DNA of 46,717 bases from GW2011-AR18 sp038046085 (GCA_038046085.1 JBBSWW010000010.1:1-46717); one strand, 5' to 3'. Shown: positions 14,171 through 22,676, counted from the stretch's first letter. Numbers and translations are program-made. Notes: generated by a model not told the origin, from the sequence alone.

Positions 14171-15268
14171 ATGGAGTTTATTATACAAAGCGCATTGGAA
14201 AGTGCACAAAACAACATAAATGAAGACTTAAATATAGGGCATGCTAATATCAAGGTATTTGGTTGTGGTGGTGGCGGAAGCAACATGACAACATGGTTAT
14301 ACAAGAAAGGAGTAAAAGGAGCTGAAATTATTGCTGCTAATACTGATAAACAACACTTAGATATGATGAGTGCTGACAAAAAAATCCTAATCGGAAGAGA
14401 TCTTACAAGAGGACTTGGAGCAGGCGGATATGCTAATGTTGGTATGGAAGCTGCTAAAGAACAATTAGCAGAAATCAAAGATTCATTAAAGAATGCTGAT
14501 ATGGTATTCATCTGCGCTGGAATGGGTGGAGGAACAGGAACAGGTTCAGCACCAGTAGTGGCACAAGCTGCAAGAGATACTGGAGCAATAGTAATTGGAA
14601 CAGTAACAACACCTTTCACAATTGAGAGAGCAAGAGTAGACAAAGCAGAATTCGGATTACAACAATTAAGAAATGTATCAGATACTGTAATTGTAATTGA
14701 CAACAACAGGTTAGTACAGATTGCTGGAAATTTACCAGTACAACAAGCATTCGCAGTAGCAAACGAGTTAGTTGCAACAATGATAAAAGGAATAGTAGAG
14801 ATCATTGCAGTACCTAGCCTAGTAAACTTGGACTACGCAGATGTAAAAGCTATCATGACAAATGGTGGAGTATCTGTAGTTGGAGTTGGAGAGTCTGATG
14901 GTGAGAGAAGAGTTGAAGAAGCAACAAAAAGAGCTTTGACAAATCCTTTATTAGATGTATCATACAAGGGAGCAACAGGAGCATTAATCCATGTAACTGG
15001 CGGACCTGATATGACATTAGATGAAGTAAACAGATGCGGTGAGTTAGTAACTGAATCATTAGATGCTGACGCAAACTGTATCTGGGGTGCAAGAGTAGAG
15101 GATGCAATGAAAGGAAAAGTAAGAGTCATGACCATCATCACTGGAGTACAAAGCCCATATGTTCTAGGAAAAGGAGCATCACCACAGAATGCTAGCCAGA
15201 GAATGGAAAAGTCCAGAACAATGAGCAGAGAACTAGGAATAGATGTAGTACACGGAAAGTATTACTAA
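14171..15268 (+). CDS. ftsZ: Cell division protein FtsZ
   Basis: The tubulin-like GTPase that polymerises into the division ring. Of its 365 residues, the first 25 or so form a short extension. The GTPase core shows IKVFGCGGGGSNM (27-39), ANTDKQHL (56-63), the tubulin signature AGMGGGTGTGSAP (116-128), a T5-like TTPFTIER, and the T7 synergy-loop segment VNLDYADVKAIM. The C-terminal tail is short (to GKYY) and has no obvious bacterial-type FtsA/ZipA peptide. A strong purine ribosome-binding site (AGGAGAATCGGGGGAG) precedes the ATG. It is monocistronic: a structured segment and T-run follow, then a convergent gene. Confidence 0.95.
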   Translation: MEFIIQSALESAQNNINEDLNIGHANIKVFGCGGGGSNMTTWLYKKGVKGAEIIAANTDKQHLDMMSADKKILIGRDLTRGLGAGGYANVGMEAAKEQLAEIKDSLKNADMVFICAGMGGGTGTGSAPVVAQAARDTGAIVIGTVTTPFTIERARVDKAEFGLQQLRNVSDTVIVIDNNRLVQIAGNLPVQQAFAVANELVATMIKGIVEIIAVPSLVNLDYADVKAIMTNGGVSVVGVGESDGERRVEEATKRALTNPLLDVSYKGATGALIHVTGGPDMTLDEVNRCGELVTESLDADANCIWGARVEDAMKGKVRVMTIITGVQSPYVLGKGASPQNASQRMEKSRTMSRELGIDVVHGKYY

Positions 15269-15276
15269 CTTCATGC

Positions 15277-15325
15277 TTTTAGGGCAAATGTGTAGAATTC
15301 TTCTACCCCCTCAAACGCCCTAAAA
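15277..15325 (+). other. Nested hairpin directly downstream of ftsZ
   Basis: TTTTAGGGC (15277-15285) and GCCCTAAAA (15317-15325) form a 9-bp perfect stem. Inside it, GTAGAA-TTC-TTCTAC (15292-15306) forms a second perfect hairpin, and a C-rich strand (accccctc) is left unpaired. The two-tier fold is more elaborate than a simple terminator and could be a 3' UTR element or part of a small RNA. Confidence 0.5.
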
Positions 15326-15336
15326 AACCCTATAAT

Positions 15337-15378
15337 GGCTGGGACGAAACAAAATAGTTCCAGCCTTTATTTATTTTT
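15337..15378 (+). terminator. Hairpin plus T-run, likely terminator of ftsZ transcript
   Basis: GGCTGGGAC (15337-15345) pairs with GTTCCAGCC (15357-15365), 9 bp with one G-U pair and an 11-base loop. It is followed directly by TTTATTTATTTTTTTATT. Archaea usually terminate at T-runs without a hairpin, so the stem may protect the 3' end. Confidence 0.6.
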
Positions 15379-16662
15379 TTATTGAATATAAACTAATTTT
15401 TGACTTCTACCTTCTCCTTCTATTTTAAATTTTCCAGGATAGATATCAGATATTGCTTTTAAGTGCGAATTATCATATAATTTTTTTATTAAATGTCTTA
15501 CTGTGCTTCCTTCAAAATCCCTAGCTCTTACATTAATTAATTGTTCTTCACTCAAATCTAACATCTCTTCTAAATACCACTTTATTGCTTCTTTACTTTT
15601 TTCTATAGCATCTTTTCTTTTCCAAAATTCTTTAGGAAGTCTATAAAACTCCCATGGTTTGAATTGAGAATAAGCATCACCTAATGCCTCAACAGCACAA
15701 CCCCTATAAGATATTATCAACATTGGATTTAATGACGCTCTAATAAAATCTTCTCTAGTTACTTTAATTGCTTGTTCTGTCCTTAATCCTAAATGTTCTT
15801 CAACAAGCCATCTAGTAGCAGTCCTAGCATTATCTCTTCCTTTATCTCCAGCCCAATAAGATCTTGGAACTTTTGAAAACTCCCAATGTTTAAAACTATT
15901 AGGATAAACATCAAGAACAGCTTTTACAGGAGAATCATCATAAACAGTTCTCAGCATATGAGCTAAACCTCTTTCTTCAAAATCATAACTTGTTAAAATA
16001 TTAGCCTTATCTGCAGGCATTCCTAATTCTCTCTCAAGCAAAAATCTTGTAATAATGCGAGCATTTCTACTATTATCCTTAAAGAACCTACGAGGAAAAG
16101 TTGATAATCCCAATCTTACATCTTGATATGTTTCTATAACACTCTTTTCAAGAGCAGAATCCATATCCAATTGAAAAACAGAACTATGTTCTAAAGGATG
16201 AAATTTCATAACTAACCTTAACTGTCCAATTATCATATCAAGATTCTTACGAACATAATCAACAGTCAAGTTAGATATCAATGAAGAACTACCATTATTA
16301 ACAAGATGAGTAAGATAAAACGTTTCTTCAGCAGAAAGATGTTCAGAAAGAAAAACTAAAGCTTGATGATTATCACTACCTAATTGGCGTTCTCCATCCT
16401 CGTTATTATTGGAAGAATTCCTTAACTCTAAACGTTTAGATAAAGAATCAATAGAGATAGCATTAACTAAAGCATCCCTAACAGGAAAATATCTAGAAAT
16501 AACATCAGTAGTAATTCCATAAACTTCATGTTCTGCAACACCACCAACATTATCAACCCTATTTTTAACACGAACCCTTGAAATGTCACGAGCTCTAACA
16601 AACTTATCATCAGGAACATCAGAAAAATTTAAAATCAAATCGACAAAATCAAACCTATCCAT
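15379..16662 (-). CDS. Protein with three tandem WEF/P-x-x-(Y/F)W repeats, unknown function
   Basis: A 427-residue protein with an apparently unique first 180 residues and then about three copies of a 75-residue repeat (roughly 185-263, 264-341 and 342-412). Each repeat runs: P-x-x-(F/Y/W)-(F/W), a helix with N-A-x-x-x-x-R/K-W/F-L-x-E, a segment L-x-x-x-x-x-x-x-V/T-x-x-D-F, then L-x-x-x-Y-x-x-S/C-x-x-x-A-x-x-D-x-Y, closing with FKxWEF. The aromatic and basic pattern suggests a binding repeat, perhaps for DNA, but I cannot name the family with certainty. It lies 35 bases downstream of the nitroreductase gene on the same strand and converges on ftsZ. Confidence 0.65.
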   Translation of the reverse strand: MDRFDFVDLILNFSDVPDDKFVRARDISRVRVKNRVDNVGGVAEHEVYGITTDVISRYFPVRDALVNAISIDSLSKRLELRNSSNNNEDGERQLGSDNHQALVFLSEHLSAEETFYLTHLVNNGSSSLISNLTVDYVRKNLDMIIGQLRLVMKFHPLEHSSVFQLDMDSALEKSVIETYQDVRLGLSTFPRRFFKDNSRNARIITRFLLERELGMPADKANILTSYDFEERGLAHMLRTVYDDSPVKAVLDVYPNSFKHWEFSKVPRSYWAGDKGRDNARTATRWLVEEHLGLRTEQAIKVTREDFIRASLNPMLIISYRGCAVEALGDAYSQFKPWEFYRLPKEFWKRKDAIEKSKEAIKWYLEEMLDLSEEQLINVRARDFEGSTVRHLIKKLYDNSHLKAISDIYPGKFKIEGEGRSQKLVYIQ

Positions 16663-16697
16663 AAAAATAGATTATAAAATATATTTATAAGATTAAC

Positions 16698-17327
16698 TCA
16701 CTTCTTCTTAACAAAACTTTCATGGATCTTATCCTTAAGTTTTTCAACATGATGAGTAATATGTTTAGACATAGGGAAAGCACTCCTAGAATTGTCCATC
16801 CTATTACCCCAAGAGCCATAGAAAACAAAGTTATCAAGAGGTTCACGACCAATAGATTCTTCTTCAACTTTAGAATAGCCTAAACAAACAATAGCCTGAG
16901 GTCTTGCATCACCTGGAATACCTAAAATCCTAGATAATTCAATTTCATCAAAAGTACCAACCCAACAACTAGATAATCCTAAGTCATGAGCTTTTAATAA
17001 TAAGTTCTGAATAGCTGCAGAAACACCCTGAATAGAATAAAGAGCTTCACCACGGGAACCATAAAATTTAGTAATCTTATTCATATCAGAACATACAACA
17101 ACAAGAACAGGAGCAGAAATCATCCAATCATTATCATCACATAATTTCACTATTTGAGATCTTAAAGACTTATCAGAGATAACAATAAACTTCCAATTCT
17201 GGGAATTACCAGCAGAAGGAGCATATCTTGCAGCATTCAAACATTCAGAAACTAATTTATGATCAACATCATTAGACTTGAAAGACCTGACAGATTTCCT
17301 ACCAATAATACACTTATCTAATTCCAT
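16698..17327 (-). CDS. Nitroreductase-family flavoprotein
   Basis: A 209-residue FMN-dependent oxidoreductase of the nitroreductase superfamily. The N-terminal RKSVRSF (10-16) is the FMN-phosphate-binding signature. ARYAPSAGNSQNWKFIV follows, and later GVSAAIQNLLLKAHDLGLSSCWVG, the dimer-interface helix and FMN contact typical of the family. The substrate cannot be predicted; relatives reduce nitro compounds, quinones or flavins. The C-terminal 35 residues are basic and poorly conserved. It probably heads a two-gene unit with the repeat protein, and it diverges from the gene at 17401. Confidence 0.85.
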   Translation of the reverse strand: MELDKCIIGRKSVRSFKSNDVDHKLVSECLNAARYAPSAGNSQNWKFIVISDKSLRSQIVKLCDDNDWMISAPVLVVVCSDMNKITKFYGSRGEALYSIQGVSAAIQNLLLKAHDLGLSSCWVGTFDEIELSRILGIPGDARPQAIVCLGYSKVEEESIGREPLDNFVFYGSWGNRMDNSRSAFPMSKHITHHVEKLKDKIHESFVKKK

Positions 17328-17400
17328 AACTATATTTTTGAATAATTTTAAATATAAATATATCGATTAATTAATAAATTGTTACCTACTATAAAGAATA

Positions 17401-18000
17401 ATGAAAAAGTGGGTACATAATATAGAATTAATAGTAGACAAATTAATACCATTCTTACTAATAATATTAACAGCAATAATAGTACTAGAACTAACAGCAC
17501 ATGAACTAGCAGAAAAATACCATACCTACATACAGATATTTGATTATTTATTGATAACAACATTCGTAATAGACTTAGGATTCAAGTATCACAGAATAAG
17601 AAACATACCACAATTCATAAAAGAGTGCTGGCTGGATATAATAGCAATATTCCCATTTTTTATAGTATTCAGGTTCTTTGAGGGATTACTAGGGATATTA
17701 GGAATAAGCGAGGCAACAGCACAAGCACAAAAAGTATTACATGTAGGAGTAGGGGTAGAGAAAGAACTAGCAGCAACTGTAAAAGAGGGATCAAGAGTAG
17801 CAGAAGAACTAAGCAGAGCAGAAAAACTAACAAAATATCTAAGAGCAGGAGCAAGAAGTTTAAGATTATTAAAATTAAAAGATAAAAAAGTAAGAAGAGG
17901 AGTTGAAAAAGAACTAACAAGCGGAGAGGAAATAATCCTAGGAACAGTATTCTATGAGAAACCAGGAATAATGAAAAAACACCTAATATTAAAAAAGTAG
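17401..18000 (+). CDS. Voltage-sensor-like membrane protein without a pore domain
   Basis: A protein of 199 residues. Helix 1 (IPFLLIILTAIIVLEL, 17-32), helix 2 (IFDYLLITTFVIDLGF, 46-61) with an acidic D, and helix 3 (CWLDIIAIFPFFIVFRFF, 73-90) resemble S1-S3 of a voltage-sensor domain. A conserved asparagine/aspartate-type loop (KYHRIRNIPQFIKE) lies between helices 2 and 3. The C-terminal half is charged, with AGARSLRLLKLKDKK near 142-156. This could be a degenerate S4 followed by a cytoplasmic tail. The selectivity filter and S5-S6 of potassium channels are absent. It lies 32 bases upstream of gatD, on the same strand. The function is uncertain. Confidence 0.5.
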   Translation: MKKWVHNIELIVDKLIPFLLIILTAIIVLELTAHELAEKYHTYIQIFDYLLITTFVIDLGFKYHRIRNIPQFIKECWLDIIAIFPFFIVFRFFEGLLGILGISEATAQAQKVLHVGVGVEKELAATVKEGSRVAEELSRAEKLTKYLRAGARSLRLLKLKDKKVRRGVEKELTSGEEIILGTVFYEKPGIMKKHLILKK

Positions 18001-18032
18001 ATTTTATAAACAAAAAATAAGGTATAAATAAC

Positions 18033-19352
18033 ATGAAAGAAGGAGAGAGAACAGAAATAAAGACAAAAGATGGAAATAAAACAGGAATAATATTGCCATC
18101 AACAGAAAAAGATACAATAATACTAAAACTAGATTCAGGATATAACATAGGAATAGACAAGAAAAATATAATAAGTTCTAAAACAATAGATAAAGAAAGT
18201 AAAACTTCTAAAAAATGGGAGAAGATGTTAGATGAAGAAAAGAAAACAGCACATAAAGAAGAAAATAATAAAAATCTGAAAACAATATTGATATTACATA
18301 CTGGAGGAACAATTGCTTCTCGTGTAAGCTATAAGACAGGAGCAGTAGCACCAAATTTCAGCCCAGAAGAATTACTACAGATTTTCCCAGAATTAAAAAA
18401 TCTTGTAAATATAAAATCAAAACTAGCAGGAATAATGTTCTCAGAAGACATGAGATTTGCACATTATAACAGATTAGCAAAAGAGATAGAGAAAGAGATC
18501 AATAATGTAGATGGAATAATAATAACACATGGAACAGATACATTAGCAATAACAAGTGCAGCATTAGCTTTTGCATTAGAAAATCTGAACAAACCAGTAA
18601 TATTAGTAGGAGCACAAAGATCAAGCGACAGACCAAGCAGTGATGCAGCATTAAACTTAATATGTGCAGCACAATTCATAGCAAAAACAGAATACAATGA
18701 GGTAGCGATATGCATGCATGGAAAATCAAGTGATGAAAATTGTTATATATTACCAGCAACAAAAACAAGAAAAATGCATAGTTCAAGAAGAGATGCATTC
18801 AAGGCAATAAATTCAAAACCAATAGCAGAAGTAACAAAAACAGGAAATGTAAAATTCTTAGAACATTATAATAAAAAAGAACATTCAGAAAAATTAAAAT
18901 TAAAATTATACAATGAAAAACTAAAGATAGGAATCTTAAGAGCACATCCAAACATGTTTGCAGATGAAATAAAGAACTATAGCAAATTTGATGGATTAAT
19001 AATAGAAGGATATGGAATAGCAGGAAATTTCCCAATAAATGTAGTAGACAAAGAGACAAAAGAGCATGACATAATATTAAAAGAATTAACAAAATTAAGC
19101 AAAAAAATACCAGTAGTAGCAACAACACAGTGCATATTCGGAAATGTAAACATGAATGTATATGATACTGGAAGAAAACAACAAGAAGCAGGAATACTAG
19201 GAAACTTACTAGATATGACAACAGAGACAGCATTCATAAAACTAGCATGGTTGTTAAGTAATTATAAAGACAAAGAAACAAGAGAACTAATCTCTAAGAA
19301 TTTACATGGAGAGATAAATCACAGAATAGAGTATCAGGAAGAATTTATTTAA
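18033..19352 (+). CDS. gatD: Glu-tRNA(Gln) amidotransferase subunit D
   Basis: This is the asparaginase-like subunit of the archaeal GatDE complex. It releases ammonia for conversion of Glu-tRNA(Gln) to Gln-tRNA(Gln). The 439 residues comprise a small beta domain (1-50, EIKTKDGNKTGIILPS) typical of GatD and absent from plain asparaginases, a charged linker, and the amidohydrolase. The first catalytic threonine lies in HTGGTIASR (89-97), the second Thr/Asp pair in ITHGTDTLA, and GAQRSSDRPSSDAA follows. The partner gatE is not in this window. Length and domain order are as expected for the family. Confidence 0.92.
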   Translation: MKEGERTEIKTKDGNKTGIILPSTEKDTIILKLDSGYNIGIDKKNIISSKTIDKESKTSKKWEKMLDEEKKTAHKEENNKNLKTILILHTGGTIASRVSYKTGAVAPNFSPEELLQIFPELKNLVNIKSKLAGIMFSEDMRFAHYNRLAKEIEKEINNVDGIIITHGTDTLAITSAALAFALENLNKPVILVGAQRSSDRPSSDAALNLICAAQFIAKTEYNEVAICMHGKSSDENCYILPATKTRKMHSSRRDAFKAINSKPIAEVTKTGNVKFLEHYNKKEHSEKLKLKLYNEKLKIGILRAHPNMFADEIKNYSKFDGLIIEGYGIAGNFPINVVDKETKEHDIILKELTKLSKKIPVVATTQCIFGNVNMNVYDTGRKQQEAGILGNLLDMTTETAFIKLAWLLSNYKDKETRELISKNLHGEINHRIEYQEEFI

Positions 19353-19397
19353 AAAATTATACGAAAATTATATAAAGTTTAGAGATTATAAAGATAT

Positions 19398-19529
19398 ATG
19401 ACAAAAACCATAACTAAACAACAAAGGAAAGTTAAGCATAAAGAAGAGGATATAGACTATGATTTTATAAGACAAATTGAAAATAGTTTGGAAGACTTAA
19501 AAAAAGGAAGAATTAGGAGAATTGTTTAA
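19398..19529 (+). CDS. 43-residue antitoxin-like microprotein
   Basis: A small gene from ATG 19398 to TAA 19527-19529. A TATA box (ttatataaag, about 19369-19378) lies about 25 bases upstream, which fits a leaderless message. The product is basic, with a helical tail DFIRQIENSLEDLKKGRIR ending in VxxI-type hydrophobics. This kind of C-terminal tail (SLEDLKxGRI) resembles short archaeal antitoxins that pair with RelE-type toxins, but no such toxin is adjacent. Its last 17 bases overlap the convergent NYN nuclease gene. The calling is moderate because of the small size. Confidence 0.5.
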   Translation: MTKTITKQQRKVKHKEEDIDYDFIRQIENSLEDLKKGRIRRIV

Positions 19530-20073
19530 AGTCTTCTTTATTAAATAACACACATTTATCGCAAGATATTAACAGATGATTTGATAGAGAAAATCTAGAA
19601 TTTCTTATCTTATCAGTAAAATAGTACAAAATTATCTTCATTCCATAATCATTTCTAATTTTTTCTAATACTGGAACAAAATCTGTGTCACATGAAATTA
19701 GCATTATTAGATCTGCTTTTTTATTCAATGAAATATCCATAAGATCTATAGTAATTAGCGTGTCAACACCTTTTTGGTAATATTTATTATCTATCTTTTG
19801 TAACCTCCCCTCTCTAATTATTACTGAATTATTTTTCAATTTTGAAATAAATGAATCGTAGCCTTTCTTCCTATTAGTCTCTTCAGTATTTGGATTATAG
19901 CTTTGATATGGTGGAGCTGTATAATAAAATATTTTCTCACAGTTAATTTTTTCCTTTTTACATAAATATTCAGAAAATTTTTTAATATTTAATCTAATAT
20001 ATTTTCCATTACCAAAGTATTTACATAAAAGCGATAGATAGGCACCGTCTATAATTACATATGCATTTTTCAT
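19513..20073 (-). CDS. NYN-domain (PIN-like) ribonuclease
   Basis: A 186-residue protein of the NYN/LabA-like family, metal-dependent RNases related to PIN domains. The acidic active-site residues are visible: D9 (YVIIDGAYL), D104 and D110 (KGVDTLITIDLM), D129 and D131 (LISCDTDFVPVL). The KGVD-x6-D and SCDTDF motifs are diagnostic. The C-terminal part (ILYYFTDKIRNSRFSLSNHL) fits the usual final strand and helix. Its 3' end overlaps the 43-residue convergent gene by 17 bases. It may act in RNA turnover or as a toxin; no antitoxin is obvious on the same strand. Confidence 0.8.
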   Translation of the reverse strand: MKNAYVIIDGAYLSLLCKYFGNGKYIRLNIKKFSEYLCKKEKINCEKIFYYTAPPYQSYNPNTEETNRKKGYDSFISKLKNNSVIIREGRLQKIDNKYYQKGVDTLITIDLMDISLNKKADLIMLISCDTDFVPVLEKIRNDYGMKIILYYFTDKIRNSRFSLSNHLLISCDKCVLFNKEDFKQFS

Positions 20074-20142
20074 ACTTTAAGATAACTTTTATAATTAAAA
20101 CGTCTTATGTAACTTTTAATGAAAAGCTTACAATTTTTATAC

Positions 20143-20250
20143 AGAAAGTTTTATAAATTCTAAGATATGATCAATTATAACATTTTCCCTAGTGTTCCTA
20201 TCTAATAAATAGGGACGCTAGATGATTATTCTCATAATTATTTTACTAAG
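20143..20250 (+). ncRNA. Candidate small RNA: BRE/TATA promoter, 13-bp hairpin, T-rich tail
   Basis: AGAAAG (20143-20148) and TTTTATAAAT (20149-20158) form a strong BRE/TATA promoter, predicting a start near 20181. The arms CTAGTGTTCCTAT (20189-20201) and ATAGGGACGCTAG (20209-20221) then pair over 13 positions around the loop ctaataa. Two pairs are G-U on the plus-strand RNA, so the structure favours RNA over a DNA palindrome. A T-rich stretch follows (20226-20246). The glycosyltransferase at 20283 has its own TATA box (20251-20260), so this could be a separate RNA of about 60-70 bases. It could also be a long leader of that gene. Confidence 0.5.
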
Positions 20251-20282
20251 ATTTATAAATTAAACAACAACTAGAATTCTTA

Positions 20283-21164
20283 ATGATAAGCATAGTAATA
20301 ACAGCATACAAAGAGCCTAAAACAATAGGAAAAGCAATAGAGGCATTCAAGAATCAAAAAATAAAAGAGAAACATGAGATAATAGTGGCAGCACCAGATG
20401 AAGAGACAATACAAGAAGCAAGAAAACATAAAGTAAAGATAATAAAAGATGAAAACAAAGGAAAACCATCAGCATTAAATCTAGTATTTGAGAAAACAAG
20501 AAAATCAGACATATTAATATTAACAGATGGAGATGTCTATGTATCTGAGAATTCTATAAATGAATTAGTAAAACAATTCAGAGATGAAAAAATAGGAGCA
20601 GCAACAGGAAGACCAATATCATTAAACGATAAAAATACCATGCTAGGATACTGGAGTCATCTCTTAACAGACATAGGAGCACATGAGACGAGAAGCAATC
20701 TAGTCAAAGAAGGAAAATTCATAGTATGTTCAGGATATCTAATGGCAATAAGAAATAAAATAGTAGATGTAATACCACCAGATTGTTTAAGCGATGATGC
20801 AGTAATATCAAATCTAATATATGCAAAAGGACACAAGATAACATACAGTCCAGAAGCAAAAGTATATGTAAAATATCCAGATAATTTTAAAGATTGGATG
20901 AAACAGAAAAGAAGAAGTGCAGGAGGGTATTTACAGATAAAAAAATATGCATACAGAAGCGATGGAATGAGAAGTTTCACAAAAGAGAGTGCTGGAATAT
21001 TAAGAGCATTAAGATATCCAAATAACATAAAAGAATTCTATTGGACAATAATATTAGTAATAGCAAGACTATATCTATGGTTAATAATATTCATAGACTT
21101 CAAAATATTAAGAAGAAAACTATTCAAAGATACAGGATGGGAAAGAATAGAGAGCACTAAATAA
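20283..21164 (+). CDS. GT2 glycosyltransferase with C-terminal membrane helix
   Basis: A 293-residue enzyme of glycosyltransferase family 2. ISIVITAYKEP (2-12) starts the GT-A fold. LTDGDVYV (80-87) holds the metal-binding D-x-D, CLSDDAV (168-174) the likely catalytic acid region, and QKRRSAGGY (208-216) resembles the QxxRW-type acceptor motif of processive or membrane GT2 enzymes. A hydrophobic helix (TIILVIARLYLWLIIFIDF, about 255-273) anchors it to the inner face of the membrane. The start codon coincides with the predicted transcription start of TATA 20251-20260, so it is leaderless. It lies 36 bases from the following GT-C gene. Confidence 0.85.
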   Translation: MISIVITAYKEPKTIGKAIEAFKNQKIKEKHEIIVAAPDEETIQEARKHKVKIIKDENKGKPSALNLVFEKTRKSDILILTDGDVYVSENSINELVKQFRDEKIGAATGRPISLNDKNTMLGYWSHLLTDIGAHETRSNLVKEGKFIVCSGYLMAIRNKIVDVIPPDCLSDDAVISNLIYAKGHKITYSPEAKVYVKYPDNFKDWMKQKRRSAGGYLQIKKYAYRSDGMRSFTKESAGILRALRYPNNIKEFYWTIILVIARLYLWLIIFIDFKILRRKLFKDTGWERIESTK

Positions 21165-21200
21165 TTAACTTTATAAGCCATAATAAAACCTAGATTTTAG

Positions 21201-22676
21201 ATGAATAAAGAGAAAATAAAATCCTGGATGAAAGAAAAACATAATTCATTATTTCTATTAATATTATTATTTGCACTTGGAATAAGATTATTATATTTAA
21301 ATGCGAATGCTGCTGTATGGTGGGATGAAGCAAGTTACTTATCAACAGCAAAACATTGGTTTTTTAATGTAAATTATGTACCAAATCCGCAGAATGCAGT
21401 ATTTTTCCCATTGTTATTAGGAATATTCCTTAAGATAGGATTAAATGAATTATTAGTAAAATTCCTAATAGTAGTAATACCTTCAGCAGGAATTGTTGCA
21501 GTAACTTACTTATTAGGAAAAGAGATGTACGATGAAAGCATAGGATTAATAGCAAGCTTCATAATGAGTGTATTCTGGGTTAGTGTATTCTGGACAACAA
21601 GATTCCAACCTGACTTTTTAGCATTATTCTTCCAGATACTAAGCATATATTATTTCTGGATATGGTACAAACATAAGAAAAATATGAATTTATATTTAGC
21701 AGGATTATTCTTAGGACTGGCATTCATAACAAGAACACAGAGCATATTATTAGCAGGAATATACATAATATTCTTATTAATAACAGAGAACATAACAAAG
21801 ATAATAAAAAATAAACATCTATGGATAACAGGAATAATAAGTTTTCTAACAGTATTGCCTTACTTAATATACAATCAGATAAATTATAAGAATGTATTAG
21901 CATTCAGTTCAGGATATAACAGCCAAATAGTCAGCAATACACCATTCGGATGGCATATACTAAATTTTTTAAAAACATATACAGGATTTGATGCGATAAG
22001 CTGGGTATATTTCATATTATTCATAGTAGGAATAGTAACATTATTAGACCTAATATTAGGATTTGACCAGATAAGAAAAAGTGATAATATAAAAATAAAA
22101 GCAGATCTGATGAATGTAATAATAATGTTAGCAGTACTAGCATTTTTCATATTCTATATAAGAGTAGCAGAGGACAGGTGGATAATACTAACAGCAGCAC
22201 CAATGTTCTATTTCATAGGAAAAGGAATCTATTACATATTAGGATTTTTCAAGAACATGAAAATAAGCATCAAAGTCTTCATAATATTAATAATATTAAT
22301 CTTAGGAGCATATTCACAATTAACAACAGCAGACACATTTATACAACAGAAAAAAGACTCATACTTACAGGTAAAACAGGCATCAATATGGCTAAAAGAG
22401 AACACAAATACAAATGATAAGATCGTAAGCAACTCTGCACCGCAAATGACATATTATACAGAAAGAGAAATACTAGATTGGGGAGAGAATGAGACAGTAT
22501 TCAATGAAATATGGGATAAAGAAAAACCAAAATATTATGTAATATCAGGATTTGAGAGACATAGTGACTGGGTCTATGCATATCCACAAAATCACCAAGA
22601 TATATTAGTACCAGTAAAAAGCTATACAATAGATGGAAAACAGCCAATACTAGTTATTTTTGAAGCAAAACATTAA
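21201..22676 (+). CDS. GT-C membrane glycosyltransferase (GT39/ArnT-like)
   Basis: A 491-residue polytopic membrane protein with about 11 hydrophobic helices and a C-terminal soluble domain (about 385-491). The first outer loop after helix 1 carries VWWDEASYL, with D42/E43, the acidic pair that serves as catalytic site in the PMT/ArnT (GT-C) superfamily. RFQPDFLALFF and FITRTQSILL follow. These enzymes use polyprenyl-phosphate sugars and act on the outer side of the membrane. The acceptor (protein or lipid-linked glycan) is unknown. Its 3' end overlaps the convergent GT4 gene by 23 bases. Confidence 0.8.
   Translation: MNKEKIKSWMKEKHNSLFLLILLFALGIRLLYLNANAAVWWDEASYLSTAKHWFFNVNYVPNPQNAVFFPLLLGIFLKIGLNELLVKFLIVVIPSAGIVAVTYLLGKEMYDESIGLIASFIMSVFWVSVFWTTRFQPDFLALFFQILSIYYFWIWYKHKKNMNLYLAGLFLGLAFITRTQSILLAGIYIIFLLITENITKIIKNKHLWITGIISFLTVLPYLIYNQINYKNVLAFSSGYNSQIVSNTPFGWHILNFLKTYTGFDAISWVYFILFIVGIVTLLDLILGFDQIRKSDNIKIKADLMNVIIMLAVLAFFIFYIRVAEDRWIILTAAPMFYFIGKGIYYILGFFKNMKISIKVFIILIILILGAYSQLTTADTFIQQKKDSYLQVKQASIWLKENTNTNDKIVSNSAPQMTYYTEREILDWGENETVFNEIWDKEKPKYYVISGFERHSDWVYAYPQNHQDILVPVKSYTIDGKQPILVIFEAKH

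Noticed and set aside
14089..14805. A 238-codon minus-strand frame opposite ftsZ
   Set aside because: ftsZ on the plus strand is certain. The antisense product is a low-complexity Ala/Pro/Ser-rich mirror without family resemblance.
15379..16662. A homing endonuclease, suggested by the tandem repeats and basic residues
   Set aside because: No LAGLIDADG, GIY-YIG or HNH motif is visible, and the gene does not interrupt a host gene.
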